Origin: Candidatus Levyibacteriota bacterium
Lineage (GTDB): Bacteria; Patescibacteriota; Microgenomatia; Levybacterales; UBA12049
DNA: 17,857 bases
Assembly (NCBI GenBank): GCA_003173995.1
Contig: PRDT01000082.1
Location: 1-17,857, forward strand
Reading direction: 5' to 3'
Below are positions 15,916 through 17,857 of this stretch, piece after piece (within the stretch, counting starts at the first letter, position 1; the number at the start of each line of letters is the position of its first letter). The position numbers were made by a program, and so were the translations under genes. The notes below the pieces were generated by a model that was not told the origin of the DNA, did not search any database, and saw only the letters and a list, made by a program, of their open reading frames with translations.

Positions 15916-16506
15916 TTATTTGCAGTAGCCTCTATTAAAAACAAATTTCAATAAGGCAAGAGGAATAAGGTTGTTCGTCTCTGCCATTGCTAAATGCCCA
16001 CAAACACTCGTATTGTGTACTGCACCTAAAGCAATAGCCTTTTTATAATCAGCAATCGCTTTTTGTCTATCTATTGGACCATAAAAGTTATAGATATCTC
16101 CTCTATTCATGTAAGGCTCTGCATAGGTATTTTTCAAAGAAATTGCTTTTGTTAGGTCAATCAGTGCTGCATCATAATTGCGAAGTCTCATATAGGTATA
16201 GCCGCGATTGTTGTAGGCTTCTGCATATGAAGGATTGGCATCAATTGCATTTGTATAGGCAGTAATAGCCTCCTGACATTTTCCAATATCATATTTATAG
16301 TTGGCCAAAGCGAAAAATTCCTCTGCTTTTTTGGGTAATGATGGGGAAGAAGCAGCTGTTGTGTGACGGGACGAACACTGCGTATCAGGCCCCGTTACCA
16401 ATCCATATACTTTGAGCGTCGTAAAAATGAGAAAAACAAACAAGATACAAATACCGACTATCAGTGGCTTTTTTATTTTTGTGTGTATGGTCGAAGTGTG
16501 TCCCAT
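15916..16506 (-). CDS. Membrane-anchored TPR protein
   Basis: This 196-residue protein has one N-terminal membrane segment (~13-35) and a Ser/Ala-rich linker. It then carries about three TPRs (~60-92, 93-126, 127-163; for example NPSYAEAYNNRGYTYMRLRNYDAALIDLTKAI). A terminal segment contains two of its Cys residues (C169 and C195). TPRs are protein-interaction modules, and here they likely lie outside the membrane. The start overlaps the end of the DUF4287 gene by 34 bases in another frame; no later ATG precedes the TPR region, so this start is probably right. It is the third gene of a compact minus-strand operon. Its partner is unknown. Confidence 0.82.
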   Translation of the reverse strand: MGHTSTIHTKIKKPLIVGICILFVFLIFTTLKVYGLVTGPDTQCSSRHTTAASSPSLPKKAEEFFALANYKYDIGKCQEAITAYTNAIDANPSYAEAYNNRGYTYMRLRNYDAALIDLTKAISLKNTYAEPYMNRGDIYNFYGPIDRQKAIADYKKAIALGAVHNTSVCGHLAMAETNNLIPLALLKFVFNRGYCK

Positions 16507-16679
16507 ATTGCTCGTGCATGTCCCAATCCCAAACCAAAATCCTCCTTAAGCCAGTTGATAACTTCAGTTGCTTTGACTCCTGGTCGAAGTAAGCCCTTCT
16601 CTTTAGCTAACTTTTTAAAATCCTCTGGTGTTTTCCCTGTTTTGGCTTTTATATTGTCTAAATATGCTTGAAATGTCAT
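16473..16679 (-). CDS. DUF4287 family protein
   Basis: This 68-residue soluble protein matches the DUF4287 pattern: MTFQAYLDNIKAKTGKTPEDF at the start, then LAKEKG, and a final EVINWLKEDFGLGLGHARAIW. The length is that of the single domain. Proteins of this family are widespread, often near environmental-stress or stand-alone enzyme genes, and have no established function that I can state. Its ATG overlaps the stop of the upstream ABM-like gene by one base (TAATG), so it is translationally coupled. Its end overlaps the TPR gene. Confidence 0.88.
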   Translation of the reverse strand: MTFQAYLDNIKAKTGKTPEDFKKLAKEKGLLRPGVKATEVINWLKEDFGLGLGHARAIWDTLRPYTQK

Positions 16680-16981
16680 TAATTTGTTCCAACTAATTCG
16701 TAATTCGTGAAGACAACAGGACCATTCACAAGTGCTGGAGTATAGACACTTTCAAATCGTTTTACCGCTTCTGAATTGCTATGGATATACTTTGCTTCTT
16801 CACTTTCAAAAATGAAAAAGTGCATGAATTTGGTTGGATCTTCTTTTTCTTCCCAAGCAGAATACATTTGTGTACCAGGTTCATTTTCCCGAATATAAGC
16901 AGTAAATTCTAGAATTGCTTTTTTGACTTCTTCTACCAATTCTTCTTTCACTTGATAGGTTGCAGTAATAAAAAGTGGCAT
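16679..16981 (-). CDS. Antibiotic biosynthesis monooxygenase (ABM)-fold protein
   Basis: This 100-residue protein has the ferredoxin-like ABM/YgiN pattern: an N-terminal strand FITATYQVK, a helix EELVEEVKKAILEFTAYIRENEPG, a strand TQMYSAWEEKEDPTKFMHFFIFES, and a helix EEAKYIHSNSEAVKRF before a final strand. Family members include quinol monooxygenases and other cofactor-free oxygenases, usually dimeric. The length is typical. The substrate cannot be told from sequence. It leads the three-gene operon and has a good extended -10 promoter. Confidence 0.85.
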   Translation of the reverse strand: MPLFITATYQVKEELVEEVKKAILEFTAYIRENEPGTQMYSAWEEKEDPTKFMHFFIFESEEAKYIHSNSEAVKRFESVYTPALVNGPVVFTNYELVGTN

Positions 16982-16994
16982 ATCTTTACGTAAA

Positions 16995-17023
16995 TTTATA
17001 TCACGTTACCATCTTCTTAGCAA
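16995..17023 (-). promoter_or_regulatory. Promoter of the ABM-DUF4287-TPR operon
   Basis: On the minus strand TTGCTA (17023-17018), a 17-base spacer and TATAAA (17000-16995), preceded by TGA for an extended -10, form a good promoter. The start is about six bases before the ATG at 16981, so the leader is very short. It is back to back with the plus-strand promoter at 17049. Confidence 0.65.
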
Positions 17024-17048
17024 TCTTTATAAAAAATAACCTATAGAA

Positions 17049-17077
17049 TTGATTTAAGAATAAAATTGTGCTACTAT
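17049..17077 (+). promoter_or_regulatory. Promoter of the structured-leader membrane protein gene
   Basis: TTGATT (17049-17054), 17 bases, and TACTAT (17072-17077) preceded by TGC (extended -10) predict a start near 17084. The leader would then be about 60 bases long and begin with a hairpin. Confidence 0.55.
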
Positions 17078-17083
17078 GGGGCC

Positions 17084-17140
17084 CTGCTGAGAGGCAGATT
17101 TCCTACTCATGGGTGGGTAGGACTTAGCCCTAAGGAGGGC
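17084..17140 (+). promoter_or_regulatory. Three-hairpin 5' leader with Shine-Dalgarno in the last hairpin
   Basis: Three consecutive hairpins fill the leader. The first, 17084-17097, is CTGCT-GAGA-GGCAG, with a GNRA-type loop. The second, 17101-17122, is a 9-bp stem TCCTACTCA/TGGGTAGGA with a TGGG loop and one G-T pair. The third, 17127-17140, is GCCCT-AAGG-AGGGC. The third contains the AAGGAGG ribosome binding site (17132-17138), split between loop and stem, five bases before ATG 17144. This could regulate translation or stabilise the mRNA. Confidence 0.65.
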
Positions 17141-17143
17141 AAC

Positions 17144-17722
17144 ATGTATGCTGGTCTGGTAGGGTTGGTCGTTGTAGGCGTAGTGTTGGGTCTCGTAGGT
17201 CTGCTCATAGCTCTCATAATACAGAGCGACGAGCGGTCGTCATGGTTCTGGGGATTTGCCTGGATAGGCATTTTCCTGGGATTTTTCGGCGGATGTGTAG
17301 AAGCTATAGTCCAAGGGAGTTACATCCCGGAGACGCGAGTGGTCGTGGAGACACACCAGCTCGTCAGCTTCCAAGACGCCGTGAACATTGAAGGTTCCTT
17401 CGCGGGAGGCATCCTTGTGATGGAAGGCCACATAGGTACAGAAGTCAAACTGTACTACTATGAGTCGACACCAGATGGATTCCAACTTCATGTCATGGAC
17501 GAGACAGACCCCGACGTCTACATCAAGCAAGACAGCCCGTCAGGTGGCACACTTGAGGTCGTCCAGATCCGACATAATGTTCCCGGAAGGGACATTGGTT
17601 GGGTCCTAGTTTCCAGCGTCGTACAGACGAAGCACATCTTCCATGTGCCCGCTGGAACAATTCAGGCTTGCTATTCGGCCAGTGCTGGACAAAAATCAGC
17701 TCCGGTTTGTCCGAACAGTTAG
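17144..17722 (+). CDS. Two-TM membrane protein resembling a phage-associated family
   Basis: The start is ATG 17144, because a strong AAGGAGG lies five bases upstream and the promoter lies downstream of the ATG at 17066, which would lengthen the frame by 26 residues. The 192-residue product has two membrane helices (about 3-26 and 33-54) and a beta-rich soluble domain. The pattern LVSFQDAVNIEGSFAGGILV, then KLYYYESTPDGFQLH, and finally KHIFHVPAGTI resembles a small membrane protein family often found on phages and plasmids (LxxLxDxxxVxGSFxLGxG, YYYY, HVPxGTI). This likeness is from memory. The function is unknown. GC content near 50%, codons ending in C or G, and a strong Shine-Dalgarno differ from all other genes in the window, suggesting transfer from a mobile element. 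Confidence 0.75.
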   Translation: MYAGLVGLVVVGVVLGLVGLLIALIIQSDERSSWFWGFAWIGIFLGFFGGCVEAIVQGSYIPETRVVVETHQLVSFQDAVNIEGSFAGGILVMEGHIGTEVKLYYYESTPDGFQLHVMDETDPDVYIKQDSPSGGTLEVVQIRHNVPGRDIGWVLVSSVVQTKHIFHVPAGTIQACYSASAGQKSAPVCPNS

Positions 17723-17732
17723 CCGGCTAAGC

Positions 17733-17844
17733 TAGGCATGGAGGTCCCTGGGGGGAAGAGTTGTGAGCGACATATGCTGACGTGCGTCAGTCATGAGACC
17801 CTGTCTCACTCCTCCTTCTTCTTCCCCCTATACCTCCATGCCTA
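17733..17844. repeat. Large imperfect inverted repeat enclosing perfect hairpins
   Basis: The left arm TAGGCATGGAGGT (17733-17745) is the exact complement of ACCTCCATGCCTA (17832-17844). The stem continues, after a small internal loop, as GGGGGAAG (17751-17758) with CTTCCCCC (17821-17828). Inside are CTGACG-TG-CGTCAG (17777-17790) and TGAGAC-CCT-GTCTCA (17794-17808). GTGAG (17763-17767) can alternatively pair with CTCAC (17805-17809). It may be a terminator, a structured RNA or the end of a mobile element. No T-run follows within the window, so a simple terminator is not certain. Confidence 0.75.
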
Positions 17845-17857
17845 CCCCATTCCTTTA

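Noticed and set aside
17066..17143. Upstream ATG at 17066 that would extend the last gene by 26 residues
   Set aside because: It lies upstream of the predicted transcription start and would translate the hairpin leader. ATG 17144 has a strong Shine-Dalgarno and a hydrophobic start.

Overview
The window is AT-rich bacterial DNA, by eye about 38-40% GC, except for the last ~800 bases, which are near 50%. It uses the standard code, with TGA stops inside ATGA gene overlaps. The style suggests the Candidate Phyla Radiation (Patescibacteria), probably a Microgenomates-like lineage: compact type IV pilus operon, short intergenic spaces, many apparently leaderless genes, and an unusual PilM-like protein with a C-terminal membrane segment. 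No rRNA or tRNA gene was seen, so the taxonomic call is inference.

Layout. (1) At 1-2016, minus strand, is a large membrane-anchored surface protein that runs off the left edge. It is divergent from (2) a plus-strand membrane protein with a coiled coil and an HExxH metallopeptidase motif (2094-3698). (3) At 3699-3995 is an intergenic stretch with a fold-back repeat-like element and the terminator of the next gene. (4) At 3996-6287, minus strand, is an O-antigen-ligase-type membrane protein fused to TPRs. (5) At 6400-6995 lies a convergent pair whose stop codons overlap: an IS1595-type zinc-ribbon/HTH protein with no DDE nuclease domain, and a 42-residue basic protein. (6) At 7203-14047 is one compact type IV pilus/pseudopilus operon: PilB ATPase, PilC platform, a GspH-like pilin, a large pilin with a predicted beta-propeller, a GspJ/PilW-like pilin, a GspK/PilX-like pilin without Glu+5, and a PilM-like protein. 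(7) At 14098-15888 is a GT39-like membrane glycosyltransferase. (8) At 16981-15916, minus strand, are three tightly packed genes: an ABM-fold protein, a DUF4287 protein and a membrane-anchored TPR protein. (9) From about 17066 to the end GC rises. A two-TM membrane protein resembling a family common on phages has a three-hairpin leader and is followed by a large inverted-repeat structure.

How the genes fit together. The pilus operon encodes a motor, a platform and four pilin-like subunits, one of which could present a beta-propeller at the fibre tip. The flanking O-antigen-ligase-like and GT39-like proteins could glycosylate surface proteins or the pilins (inference). Several genes have a -10 box placed 6-7 bases before the start codon, predicting leaderless mRNAs. 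PilB and the last gene instead have Shine-Dalgarno sequences. The most unusual parts are the standalone transposase-derived zinc-ribbon protein with its convergent small ORF, the propeller pilin, and the higher-GC module with heavily structured RNA at both ends.
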